From: Phycomyces blakesleeanus NRRL 1555(-)
Taxonomy: Eukaryota > Mucoromycota > Mucoromycetes > Mucorales > Phycomycetaceae
Assembly: GCF_001638985.1 (NCBI RefSeq)
Contig: NW_017265143.1
Location: forward strand, 632,259 to 696,258
DNA: 64,000 nucleotides
Direction of reading: 5' to 3'
The notes under the pieces are model-generated. The model did not search any database. It had not been told where the DNA came from and saw only the letters and a list, made by a program, of their open reading frames with translations. The position numbers and the translations under genes were made by a program. Below, in pieces: positions 24,100 to 35,145 of the stretch. Position 1 is the first letter of the stretch; each line of letters starts with the position of its first letter.

Positions 24100-24736
24100 T
24101 TATGACGCCGAAGTATTATTAAGGGTACTATTTTGAGGGATAAGTAATGGTCGTAATATATACATATATATGCCACTGGCGCCCTACGCAGTTGATATGT
24201 TAGACTTATTATATTCAGTTATTTAATTACTTACTTTCAGCCGTGGTAATATCATACATAAAATAAGTAAAGCCTTGAAAAGAAAATACGGGGGAAAATG
24301 ATACAGAATTATATCAGAAAACAATTCAAGTATTTGAAGAAAGCAAAAAATGATCCAGTAAGTAAGCCATTGTTTTCTTTCAAGATAATCTGGATTTTCG
24401 AGGCACTTGAGCTATAAAATCAATTTGTTATTTTGAATCTGAATAACACAATAGATAATAACCTACAGAAGCATATGCTACAAATGCATGCATGCATATA
24501 TATATATGAGTATTAATATTATAAATCTAGATGAGAATATAACCATTACCAGGATATATCCACCCCAATGCACCTGTAATAAGAGTTCCGGTCAAGTTGA
24601 ATTGTAATAGGTATATCAAGGTACACAGAACACATAATATCGCCAGTATTTTTGAATATCGCCATTCTCGAGCTAGATAGTAGTCAAGACCAGTGTTTTC
24701 AGGTTTAGTATAGTGTAGATCCATAATATTTTGCAT
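24100..24736 (-). CDS. YOP1: YOP1/REEP-family ER membrane-shaping protein
   Basis: Four exons on the minus strand: 24736-24550, 24477-24467, 24411-24235, 24183-24100, giving about 152 residues. The second exon is only 11 nt and completes the family hallmark WIYPAYAS. Then follow QWLTYWIIFCFLQILELFSD and PYFLFKALLIL, the second hydrophobic hairpin of TB2/DP1/HVA22 proteins, and the end GIYMYILRPLL. The two hairpins wedge into the ER tubule membrane and curve it. The start is uncertain: ATG 24736 is used here, but an upstream 17-nt exon starting at an ATG near 24816 could join in frame. Confidence 0.85.
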
Positions 24737-25623
24737 ATGTAAAGTGTAAAAGAAGAATAAACATCCTCTGAAAAGAATTGGGTAATAGATAAAATGTACT
24801 GATTTGACCACCGCATTGATCTGTCATTATAAAAAGAGTAATATACTATAATTATAAAATAATATCGTTCTATCAATATAACTGGCAGTGATATTTATCA
24901 TTTCTTTTTCTTATTTATCCTTTTGAAAAATAAACTTTAATACAAGTAAGTGTAAAATAAAAGTAGACTTCAGAATTAATGTTGTTAATCTTTACTCTTA
25001 AGCAATGTTTAAAATATTTAAAGGGCTCAAATTTACTCAATGATACAAAATAAATCCTTCAAAAACACTGAATTATAAAAAAATACTATTTTTACCCTTT
25101 AAAATACACTCCATTAATATTTTAGAGCCTGATAATATTATTTAGCATATATCATATTTAACAGATTTGATAAAGGAGCAAAACAAGATATATATCATAT
25201 TAGAAAGACAGGATGAAATTAGAGATCATGTGATTTAGCCCTTATAATCGGTCACGTGTTCTCTAATTTGCTATTTCTCACTAAAATAAAATGTAAAAAC
25301 CTATACTACTTGGTAATTGTGTGCCGTACACTATTACCAGTAGGGAACAATTACATAGAACTTAACGTAGCCAAATGGTACCCCCCAAAGGGAGGGGGGA
25401 GCAAAGCTCCTAGTATTTTATATAAAAAATTAAAATTAACAGATACATATAGTAAAAAAAGAGGGAAAAAAAGAAACGGTCAAAGTCCATCGTCCCCGCC
25501 AAACTAGTAAAATAAACAAGTTCTACGTCACATTCCGGTGTATCTACCGCACTAGTCCGGCCCGAACTATGTAAAATACAACTTTGGAATAAAATATTAT
25601 TTTCTTTTAAAGAAGCATCAAAT
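24737..25623. other. AT-rich spacer upstream of tRNA-Asn
   Basis: No supported gene. An 83-codon ORF at 25256-25507 runs through a C6/G6-containing stretch near 25380-25400 and a lysine-rich end; it has no family resemblance and I regard it as chance or a repeat remnant. Confidence 0.5.
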
Positions 25624-25696
25624 GCTTCCGTGGCGCAATTGGCAGCGCGTCTGACTGTTAATCAGGAGGTTGGTGGTTCGAGCCCACCCGGGAGCG
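25624..25696 (+). tRNA. tRNA-Asn (anticodon GUU)
   Basis: Acceptor GCTTCCG pairs with CGGGAGC (one G-U), discriminator G. D arm GTGGCGCAATTGGCAGCGC, anticodon arm TCTGA-CTGTTAA-TCAGG with anticodon GTT, and T arm containing GGTTCGAGCC. Length is 73 nt with no intron. Confidence 0.95.
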
Positions 25697-26010
25697 TATC
25701 ATTTTCTATTTTTATTTTTCTGTCTTTCCCGATCTTGGTTGGTCTTCCTTGTCGTCCCCGAATTCTTGTCAGCCAATCAGGATGACGATTACACAGAATT
25801 CTCTTTTGAGAACAACGACCGAAGTGATTTCCTTTTGCTTACAAAAGAATTAGAAAGCACATAGCTTAACAAAAGTAGAATAGAAACCAAAACAGACATT
25901 TATAATGGCTGGGTAGGTTTAGAAAAGATATAAAAGAGGACGTTATTTCATTCAATAAAAGTTATCTATCTTTCTATCCTCTTTTTATTCTTTTATCTTC
26001 GTTTATGATT

Positions 26011-26118
26011 CCCAGTGGGTTTGACCAATTTTGGCTGTGTTATAGCATTGGAAGAACAACCCAGATCGAAAACGACATCCTTTTACTATAACAAAGTCAA
26101 AAGGTCAAACCCACTGGG
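26011..26118. repeat. Palindromic repeat downstream of tRNA-Asn, copy 2
   Basis: CCCAGTGGGTTTGACC at 26011-26026 is a perfect inverted match of 26103-26118. The pairing continues inward with TTTTGGCTGTGTTATAG against CTATAACAAAGTCAAAA (two mismatches), making a stem of about 33 bp around a ~40 nt loop. The inner arm resembles the palindrome near tRNA-Gly. Confidence 0.75.
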
Positions 26119-26765
26119 GACCAAGGAGTATAAGTAAAATCAAAGTGTCAAGTCTCGACCGGGTGTATCTTTCTATTACTTTAACTTGTATAAGTTTTAT
26201 AATAGATCACTACCAACTAGAACGTTGTGAATAAATAGGAACAGATAGGGATATAGAGAATTGAATGCTTTTTTATTGATACAAACCTTGGAGTATTTAT
26301 GCAGATTTCTTAAAATGAAACTATCTAATCTAATTCTTTTACCCAAGACATATTTATTTTACATTTATAGAAGGCGACATAATATGTCTTGCTTAACAAA
26401 AAGGAGAACCAATTGGTATAATATTAAGGACACATGTTAAAAGGAATAACCAATTGGATACCTGACTTATGGATTTCTATCTACGATGCCAACTCTGACA
26501 AAAGAGAGGATAAAAGATGATTTTTATAGATATTTAGAGTAAGTAATACAGCCCCACCCCCGTTGTTTTTTTTTAAAAAAAAACACTAACTAAATTTCTT
26601 TACCATTAGATTATTCTATCATATCTATTTATTCACAAAATAAAAGCAGTTCTTATACAGAACGTTATGATATATTTTAATATCCTCAGCAAGTCATGAA
26701 GACACATTTGACAGAAATGTTCATTTTAAATATCTTCACCACAATCAAGACGTTTATTCAAAGTT

Positions 26766-27469
26766 GATACTACAGTGTTTCTACTTGAGATTGAGACAAA
26801 CTAAAAAATGTTTTAGACGAATCAAGATGTAATTGTAGACAAAGAAAAAGTAGTTTTCAGACAAAGTAGATATTTATTCGTCTAAAACATTTTTTAGTTT
26901 GTCTCTGTTGTAAATGAGTATTGACTACTGCTGTAATTGAGAATAAGTTTGAAGGAAATAATATAAAGCCTCAGCTATTCCAGTCAAAGGTGTCTAACAA
27001 TTACTTTATTATTTAACACACAGGTTTATCATGCATGATAGTGATTATATTTCATATGATGATATCACCATAATATGGGATACATCAGTAGATTATTATA
27101 AGTATAATTATAACTCATAAACACATTTACTTTCGATGTTAATACTTCATTGGGACTACACACATTTATATAATTAATCATACATTAATTATTCCAAGAT
27201 CACGTTGCTCTGATTAAGGCTCAGATAGGATTGATTACCTGACCCCAGTTATATAATTTTCCCGATCCAAAATAACATAAATAGCAGTGGTAGTTCAGTA
27301 TAGGAACCTCGTCAAATTTTGATACCAAATCTTTCTCAATGAACAAACCCTACACAAGTTTTCACGAATCTTCGTTCCTCATCTAAAATCTTCAATTCTT
27401 CCTCTTAAAACTTCATCAAACTTCAACCACCACAACACTTTCAATCGCAAGTAGAAACACTGTAGTATC
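26766..27469. mobile_element. Fold-back (MITE-like) element split by an LTR insertion
   Basis: A 55-nt left arm (26766-26820) beginning GATACTACAGTGTTTC is matched inversely by two pieces: 26878-26905, directly left of the LTR, and 27443-27469, directly right of it. Removing the LTR restores a fold-back element of roughly 167 bp with a 57-nt loop and one mismatch in the stem. It has no coding capacity. No target duplication of this element itself is obvious. Confidence 0.75.
26906..27437 (+). mobile_element. Solo LTR, copy 2 (532 bp)
   Basis: Same element as at 15676-16207: TGTTG start, CAACA end, 532 bp. Flanks are GTCTC before and CTTTC after, compatible with a decayed 5-bp target duplication, which is supported by the continuing fold-back arm on both sides. 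No internal retroelement genes remain. Confidence 0.85.
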
Positions 27470-28689
27470 ATTATATATACGGGAACTGCTTTATCTTTGC
27501 CTTGTCCAGCTAGTAAATTACACGATAGCCAAGACTGAATCTACACGCATATTGTAAGCCCTAAAAAATAACCAAAGAACGCATTTTATAGTTTTGCATA
27601 ACTTACATTATATATATAAATAAGTCAATTATTTCATATTTTGCGCCTTTGCCCATATCAATGACCAAATAAGAACACTCCTTTTATTTTATATATAAAA
27701 AAGGGAATATATAATTTCTCGAGTGAAAATGGGAAAAATGAAACATATTTATTTAAATTTGCTTCCTTAACGTACATGAGTTGCAGCCATGAACAAAACA
27801 GTAAACTAATAATTACGCGAGACTTATAGCCTACGCACACACATATATATATATATTTGATAATTCCAAAAAATGTTATTAGTTAATACAGAAATTGTTT
27901 TTATACAATATGAGTAGGTAAAATTAAGCAATCAAGAGTTTCAAGCGCTGATTGATTCAAAGTTCAGATTTAAAGCATATCGAATATACTTGATGGGATC
28001 TTGAAACAACATTCAGTAACTTAAGGGTCAATGTTCAAACCGTAAATAATTCCTGGGATATAGATAAAGTTTGAGAGAGTGGGCGCCGAGTTTATTCATA
28101 TTTTGCGATGTTCATGTAGGGTAGACGCCAAATCGCAATTACCACCAAAAACTCTCACACTATATAGAAATACTTTTGAATATATCGATAGCCGTTTACG
28201 TACTTAAGAATTTCTTTTTAAAATGTAATAAAGTAGTATGTCTTATTACTAATGTGTTACTTGTTACTTTACACAATATCTTTACTCTAATAAATAATTT
28301 TTCTATGGTAGGCGTATGCTTATACGTATGTGTGTGCGTGTAAGAGTAATTTTGACTGCAGAGCATGTTTGTTGTGTAAACACCCGAGAAAGTTTGATAC
28401 CGACTAATATGTATTAATTTTAAAAAATTATTCAAAAAATAATATTTTGAATGAATGCACTGCACTGCAGGATGCGTTACACACGTTGCTTTTCTTTTCA
28501 CTTGCATTCACCCCTTGCTTATTCAGCAGTAACAAGACGCAAGCAAAATATTGGAACTGTCACGATGAATTTATTTATTTTTGGAGAATTTATGAGAGCA
28601 TTTGAAGCAATTTTCAATACGTTCCTATAAAGTACAATGGAAGTATAAACACTAGCCCGAAAAAGAAAGGAAAAGAAATGATATGGTGT

Positions 28690-29786
28690 TTAGGCATTAA
28701 CGACAGTACCACCATTGGGGTGGATAACCTGACCGGTAATAAAGGAAGCAGAATCAGAAGCAAGGAAGACAAACGCAGCAGCAATTTCAGCAGGCTGGGC
28801 AGGACGCTTGAAAGGAGGGAAGGAACCAAAGTTTTTAATCTCTTCCTGAGAAAACGTGTTTGCAATCAAAGGAGTCCAGACAGGTCCGGGAGCAACAGCA
28901 TTGACACGAATGCGACGGGGAGCAAGCTGCTGGGAGAGTGCACGGGTGAAGGAGACAATAGCACCCTTTGTAGCAGAGTAGTCAACCAAGACATCCATTC
29001 CACGATAAGCAGCAATAGACGCAGTGTTAAGGACAACGCCACCAGCAACAAGATGGTTGCACACAAGCTTTGTCATAAAGATAGGACCAAACACTTTTTT
29101 TTAAAGAAAAAAACGCGTTTAAGACAAAATGCCAAATTAAACGCTTTCTATTATTTTACACCTTCTTACCATTAGTGCGGAAGGTTCTCTCAACAGTACT
29201 GGCTACCAAATCCTCAACACGAACAACCTTGTGCTGCTCTGCGGCATTGTTAACAAGAATATCAATACGGCCAAAAGCGGCCAAATGGGAGTCGAGAATC
29301 TCCTGGCAGTTTTTCTCATAACCAACATCGCGTGCAATAAGATTGATGACACATTTGGATTGAGCCTCGATGGTGTTCTTGGTGTACGTGGCATCTGCGT
29401 CTTCTTCTTCATCACGGTAGACAATAGTGATACCTGCAACACCTTCGAGGGCATATAGGGTGGCGATAGATCTACCGATACCACTGTCAGCACCTTTTAA
29501 TGTATAAAAAGAGCCGTGAGTTGATGTCTTTATTACTCTGTGCCTTTTTTTTTTAAAAAAAAGAAAACTTACCAGTAATCAGCGCGTATTTTCCTTCAAG
29601 CTTTCCACTTCCAACATATGGCTTAAAGCAAGGCTTTCCCTCGGCATCAAAAGAGGGCAAGTTTTGGACAACTGGGGCAGGCTTGAGGATAGAAGCAATA
29701 CCCGACTTCTGGTAGACCAAGTTTTGGCGAATCTCATTGAATTCGTAGACATCGGTGGGAAGTTCATCATCAAAGCCAAGAGTCAT
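28690..29786 (-). CDS. Short-chain dehydrogenase/reductase (bacterial YhdF/glucose-dehydrogenase-like)
   Basis: Three exons: 29786-29573, 29493-29170, 29093-28690, giving 313 residues. The N-terminal extension (KPCFKPYVGSGKLEGKYALITG) precedes the Rossmann motif GADSGIGR, with the first intron splitting the motif. The second exon holds DILVNNAAEQH. The third holds the catalytic Ser region (NTASIAAYRG) and YSATKGAIV (Tyr-x3-Lys), then VAPGPVWTPL, and the end ITGQVIHPNGG. These features define a classical SDR using NAD(P)H. The subgroup with the long N-terminus is common in bacteria and fungi; the substrate is unknown. Confidence 0.92.
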
Positions 29787-30029
29787 TTTTGTTATTGTGT
29801 TTACGTGGATTTGTGTTTGAAGAAGAAGAGATGTGTATCAATGATGTGTATTATTCAAAAATGCTTGTTTTTATATTTATATTTATATTTATATTCATAT
29901 TCAATTGTTTGAGTTTGTTATTGTCAGAAGACAGTCCTGGGCTGAGTGGGCTGCAATGTGAAGACTTGCCCAAAGGATCAGATATTGATAAAGAGGATAA
30001 AAATAAATTATATGACACCCAATCTACAG

Positions 30030-30860
30030 TCATCTGTATTTCTCAATGTGTTCGGCATGTTTCCTTTCAAAGTTAGCAGCCAAGTATTGCTCAATATCTA
30101 ACAGACAGCCATTTCACCGATTGGTCAGTAAGAGGTGTTTGTTGATGTATTAAAAAAAAATAAGGGGGAAATAACTAGGGATTTGTTTGTATTTTGTTTG
30201 CTCAGTACCTGCGCATTGCATGTCACTCGTGAGTATCAGCATTCCTTTAGTGAGTGTAACGGGAAGACTGGATTCGGGTGAGACGATCAGTACGGGTATC
30301 TTTCCCCACCAAATTTCAGGTTTAAGCTGAGGAAGAATTTCACACAATCGCTCAGCCATCTTATTTTTATCCACAGAGGGACCCATCATCAAAAGACGGT
30401 TCTCCAAGACTGTCTTTGGCGTCCATTCTCTACGGAAGGATGTATCATGTCCTTTGTAAAGTGCCTCTGCAAATTCTTGCTTCAATGACTTGTGCATACG
30501 TGCAGCCCTAGTTCCACTTGATTGTGACACCATGGATCTTACAGTATCCATATCAGAAGATTTTATAGGGATACCGAGTTCTTTGCATAGACTTAAAAAC
30601 GATTGCAGAGTAGCCCACTCCGAAGTCGGCTGGTCAAAGGTCCCCTCAACCTGCTTTTGACTTGATTTGTCATAGAACGCAAGCCGAGTTTTTTCTTTAA
30701 CCATAGGTGGACTCTTCTTGAGAAGAGGACCAAGCAGTGTGTAGAGTTGCTGTAAAGAGTCCTCATTACATCTTTTTCTTGAGAGATCATGCCCGAAGAA
30801 GTCTGGATGGGTTCGCAAAACGAATTTTTTCAGATAGGGCTTCACCAGAGAACTTGCCAT
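30030..30860 (-). CDS. Mitochondrial TCAIM-like protein (DUF4460/J-like N-terminus)
   Basis: Two exons: 30860-30209 and 30097-30030, giving 239 residues. Near the N-terminus FVLRTHPDFFGHD followed by KRCNEDSLQQLYTLL matches the conserved J-domain-like region of the T-cell activation inhibitor, mitochondrial family; HPD is the J-domain tripeptide. The rest is predicted alpha/beta. The last exon ends HIEKYR. The family is mitochondrial, but its biochemical role is not established. The in-frame ORF runs further upstream to 30917; the ATG at 30860 starts MASSLVKPYLKKF, a plausible short targeting sequence. Confidence 0.75.
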
Positions 30861-32035
30861 AGTGAACAGTGAGTAAATAAAAACGCTGCTTCCAAAACCT
30901 GAAGAGACAGTCCCCAATCCGGAATCTCCTGTGACCGTCTCGCCGACAATATTTGGATGACCGTCAGAATACAGCCTTGTTTTTATTTTTCCTCTCTTTA
31001 AGAAGGCTGGCTAGATATTCTATTATAGATATATATGAGCTTATAATTACACACACATCATTATGGTTTCATAATATTCCACCCGGCTTTTGATAAATCA
31101 ACGATTTTATTTGGTTAAATAAGAGTGTTAGTTTTGGTGATGAGGCTACAATAAGTTATAGTAAGCTACAATAGGCTGCTGTTACACCAATGTGCACGTC
31201 CCTATATATTCACTGTATAGATTTTTTTTTGGTTTTTTTTATGTAGAAGGATTGATCTGCTGTATATTAGAGGAATAGCTTAGTAATGGCTACAGTGCTT
31301 AGGACACCACACGGATACAACATTCTTCTTTTGAAGACAGATAATTATCAGCCTAATTTTACATGATTTCCACAGCCCCACCGAGTGTTTGTATCTATAT
31401 ATTTTTAGTCAAGTTAGGGTTTGAGAAGTTTTATTGATAGCTATTATTAATAAAGTAGGGTTTAGTCCAATTCTTTGATTCCTTATCATAAAATACCAAA
31501 CAATTGCTTGCAAATTTTGCCTCACTAAAAATACATACAGCCCTAAATTATTATTAGTAAATCAGAAATATATACTGGTTTTTTGCAGTAGTATGAGAAA
31601 CCAGAAAACAAAGCATATTATCTTTGAAATCTCAAATAAACATTTCTTGCCCGCTTCAATAGCAAAAATTCAGTAGCCTCTGTTTTGTTTTATTTTCACA
31701 CCAGAAATAGCAGAGAGTAAAATATGGAATAAATTCTCGGGGATAAGATGTTCATTTCGGCCAAGAATATAATAACCATTGGGCAATGATAACAAGGGTA
31801 GTGTTTAGCTGTGATTTTATAGGTAAAATAACGCTTGAACATATGCGTCATCCACAGAAACATATAAAAACCACATAAAACCACCACAGAAACATGAAGC
31901 CATAGAAGCGGGCTTTATTAGCATATGACATCGTCTCATAGTAATATTTCACTTTGTCACTTTTCCTTTTGCTTTATCTCTCTCTTTTATCTCTGTTTGA
32001 TATCTGCTCTTTGAAGATAATAGTAATAATAATCA
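30861..32035. other. Divergent promoter region
   Basis: Lies between the minus-strand TCAIM-like gene and the plus-strand RING ligase. AT-rich, with no supported exon or RNA gene. The final 80 bp are pyrimidine-rich on the plus strand (CTTTATCTCTCTCTTTTATC). Confidence 0.5.
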
Positions 32036-33555
32036 ATGGCACTGCTCAATTTTTTTGATCATGGGACACTCCGAATCCTTGTGTTATGCCTTGTATTACC
32101 ATGCGTGTTGATGCAGAGCATTGAAAATCCCACATTTTGGCAGCAACCAATAGTTTACAACATCTCTGATGTCAATGACCCCGGGCAGATTATAGAAAAA
32201 GAATCCTTAGTTGCAAGATCCGATGACTTTCAAGTACTCTACCCTGGAAACGATCCCCGTGCTCCCGTAATGGTAATACAAGATCCAGTACGATCAATCA
32301 ATTCTGACATTTACATTACAGGCTCAACGGATCTTATTCGATTTTTCGTATTCTTGTTTATCAACCAATATCTCATTCGATTCAATCCAGAAACTAAACA
32401 ACAATACACTCACGAGCCTGCCGATCCGATCCGTACCAAAGATCGCTATGATTCAACGTGGTCATTGCGGCTGGAGTGAAAAAATCTCAGTCTTACAAAA
32501 GTTTTCTGAAGCAAGCGATCTAAATGTCAAAGCTATACTTATCTACGACAATATTACCTACGACGGAACACCGACGTATGCTCTCCACGGAAACGAACAT
32601 CATGAACAAAATGACTCTTCAAAACCCTTGCCAGCCGAGCGCAATGTGTATAAAATGGCTGACAATAATATCCAAGAGGGAGAACTACGAATTCCCATCT
32701 ATTTTGCTCCCAACAAATATGGAGTAGACATAAAGGCCCACCTCGAATTTCTTAATTCAAATAATACAAAAAACATCCGAAAGTTTATTCAGCTCACTCC
32801 TTTCTTTGGCCCAGTTCCTTGGACCATGGATCGCAATGCGTCTAATAATTTTGGAACAGCATTACTCAGTACCCACGGATACTTGGCCTATATTGTTGCA
32901 TTGGCATCTGCGTTCTTTATAGGCAGGTTACGTTTGTTATATATATTCTTTATTTTGCTCTTAAATACATGTAATATGTAATACTGACTTATCGCCTTTT
33001 AGGTATTGTAATCTTACGCTGGTGGAGATTCAGAAAGCTTCGAACTTCCGACCAAAATATATCTCCAAATGATTCTGAAAACGAATACGCAAACCACACC
33101 CAGAACAGACAGGAAACACACCCGTTAGCTGTTGAAATCGTCAACGGACTACCTATCAAGCTATACACAGCCGGGATTGTCAAAAATACCAATTGTGCAA
33201 TTTGCCTTGAAGACTTTGAAGAAGACAAACACGAGCTGCGTATATTGCCATGTCATCATGGATTTTGTGTGATGTGTATTGGTAAATGAATTATACGTTT
33301 ATCTTCGGAATCCATAATATCATTGCTTGATAATGATAATAATCAACTACTCGATATCTTTTTGTTTTTGCTTTAGATCAATGGCTTACTCAAAAATCAA
33401 CGTTTTGTCCAATTTGTAAATGGGACTGTGAACCATCTGATTGTAACAGTGACGATGACGATCAAGACGAGGAAGATCTAGGGACCGTAGAGGTTCTTGG
33501 GAATACCATGCCTCACGAAGCGATAGAAATGAGGGCCATTAATAATCGGGCATGA
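32036..33555 (+). CDS. PA-TM-RING E3 ubiquitin ligase (membrane-anchored)
   Basis: Four exons: 32036-32347, 32391-32922, 33003-33281, 33377-33555, giving 433 residues. A signal peptide (LRILVLCLVLPCVLM) leads into a lumenal protease-associated domain with KIAMIQRGHCGWSEKI and AILIYDN. A transmembrane helix follows (YLAYIVALASAFFIGIVIL), then a cytosolic RING: CAIC...LPCHHGFCVMCIDQWL...CPIC. The fifth ligand position is Cys where RING-H2 members have His, so it reads as C3HC4. The tail is acidic. Such ligases act on endosomes or vacuole to sort membrane proteins. The second intron needs a GC donor (ATAG|GCAGGT) to keep the helix in frame. Confidence 0.9.
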
Positions 33556-34191
33556 CTTTCTAGATTGTCCTATCCACTCACGCCATCAACCGCTGCCCTG
33601 AGTATTAGTCGAAAAATAATAATATTGCATTCCCAACCACACACTCATAAGGTATAATAACGGTGATATTTCATTTTGAATCTATGCAGAGTGGTTTTTA
33701 ATTAACATGTTTATTTATATATACTTTAAGTTTAATTTTTCTTTTTTAAAAGTCAAGACCTTTAGAATCTCGATTTGTAATATATAATATATAATTTTAA
33801 GGATATCTCGGTGATATTCACCTTTAATAAAGAACACAATAATGAATATGTATTCTTACATATTGAATATACATACACGAGGTCGTTAATTGAAGAATAA
33901 ATCAGTTGGGTATCATAATATTCAAGCTAAGAAATAGACTCTCCCATAATAAGAAAGTATAAAGCTAATAAAATATAGCCATGACAGTAATCATCATGAA
34001 AAGAGAAACCAGTCTAGTAAAATGTGGGTCAGGTATACATAGCAAAATATTGATATAGTACAGTTCTATTTCCAAATAGTTTTCAATATTTTGTATTAAA
34101 AACTGCAAACCACCTCACTCATTTTTTTGTCTTGTGTTGTGTATATATTTATTGATAGTCTATTAAAAATATTATATATATATGGACTCTT
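33556..34191. other. Convergent 3' intergenic region
   Basis: 636 bp between the stops of the RING ligase and the secreted protein gene. AT-rich with several AATAAA-like hexamers. No gene is seen. Confidence 0.6.
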
Positions 34192-35145
34192 TTAAGGCCA
34201 CTTGAGGATCTCTGGAATAATCTTTTCATCCCAACCATCGCAAAGTTCTTTCTGTGCAGGACGAGTACACAGTTCAGAAATGTCTTCAACAAGCCAGTCC
34301 TCAGTGGCATTTCCAGCACCACTGATGAGCGTGTTAACATATGCCATGACGCTTGGGTCATTGGTCATTGATCCAGCACCATATTTAACCAGTGTATTGT
34401 GAACAGACTGTCTGTAAGTCTGAGCAATGGTACGGAACAACAAGCCCTGCTGGTATCTGGCGTAATCATGAAGTTGTTGACGAATACGACCCACAATACG
34501 TAATTTGATCTACAAAAACATATATTTTTTTTAAAAAAAAGCAATCCATATAATTTTGAATTTTTTCTTGGTACTTACATCGGGCAAGAAATGACAGATA
34601 GAAGGAGGGTTACCGCAGATATAGTCCATCTTCTCACCTATAATTTTTTATGATGATTATTTAATCGAGAGATGAAGGTAGTTAATAAGAATCGCATGGC
34701 TTATTTTATTTATATTTATTTTTTACTCACATTCTTCTCTTGTCCAGCTTTCTCCAGGAGGGGGCATCTTTCTGTCAATTCTCTTGGGATTGTTGCAATC
34801 GCCCTTGAAAGGGAGTTCCTCGGCAAACATCACTTTGAAGATGCCATCTTCAAGTTTCTTTCCTACAGCCTCTGCAACAAAGCCCTTCAATGCAGGGCCA
34901 ATATTGGTACGGACATCTTCACGAATATTTTCTTCGTAAACGACAACAGATAGTTGTTCAGCAATTGTGATGGGTTTAGTGAGTTCTGCAGCAAGTTTCT
35001 CGTGGAGTTCGTCGATTGCCATTTGCAACACAGGACTGTAGAACTTTGAAAAATCATTGGCAAGACCATGTCTGCAATCGGGTTCGCATGCGAGTGTAAG
35101 ACCTGCAAATAATGCGGTGAAAACCACAAGTGCAGAGCGAAGCAT
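34192..35145 (-). CDS. Secreted eight-cysteine protein of unknown function
   Basis: Three exons: 35145-34731, 34637-34579, 34509-34192, giving 263 residues. A signal peptide (MLRSALVVFTALFAGLTLA) precedes CEPDCRHG. The mature part has eight cysteines (CEPDC, GDC, EEC, YIC, SIC, ELC, ELC), enough for four disulfides, and a mainly helical, acidic first half. I do not recognise the family; an abundant lineage-restricted secreted or cell-wall protein is likely. No catalytic motif is visible. An in-frame start at 35163 would place six residues before the signal sequence, so 35145 was preferred. Confidence 0.85.

Larger units (their letters stand above)
25697..28689. other. Repeat-bearing gene-free region
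   Basis: 3 kb with no convincing exon. It holds a palindromic repeat (26011-26118), a T9/A9 palindrome (26566-26583), a fold-back element interrupted by a solo LTR (26766-27469), and AT-rich DNA. The 103-codon minus-strand ORF at 28196-28507 contains a TH repeat and no recognisable domain. Confidence 0.65.

Noticed and set aside
25256..25507. 83-codon ORF with a PPKGGGSKAPS stretch
   Set aside because: Compositionally odd and isolated; no conserved domain, no splice partners. May be a repeat remnant.
28196..28507. 103-codon minus-strand ORF
   Set aside because: AT-rich with a Tyr/Thr/His simple repeat; no family resemblance and no plausible neighbours.
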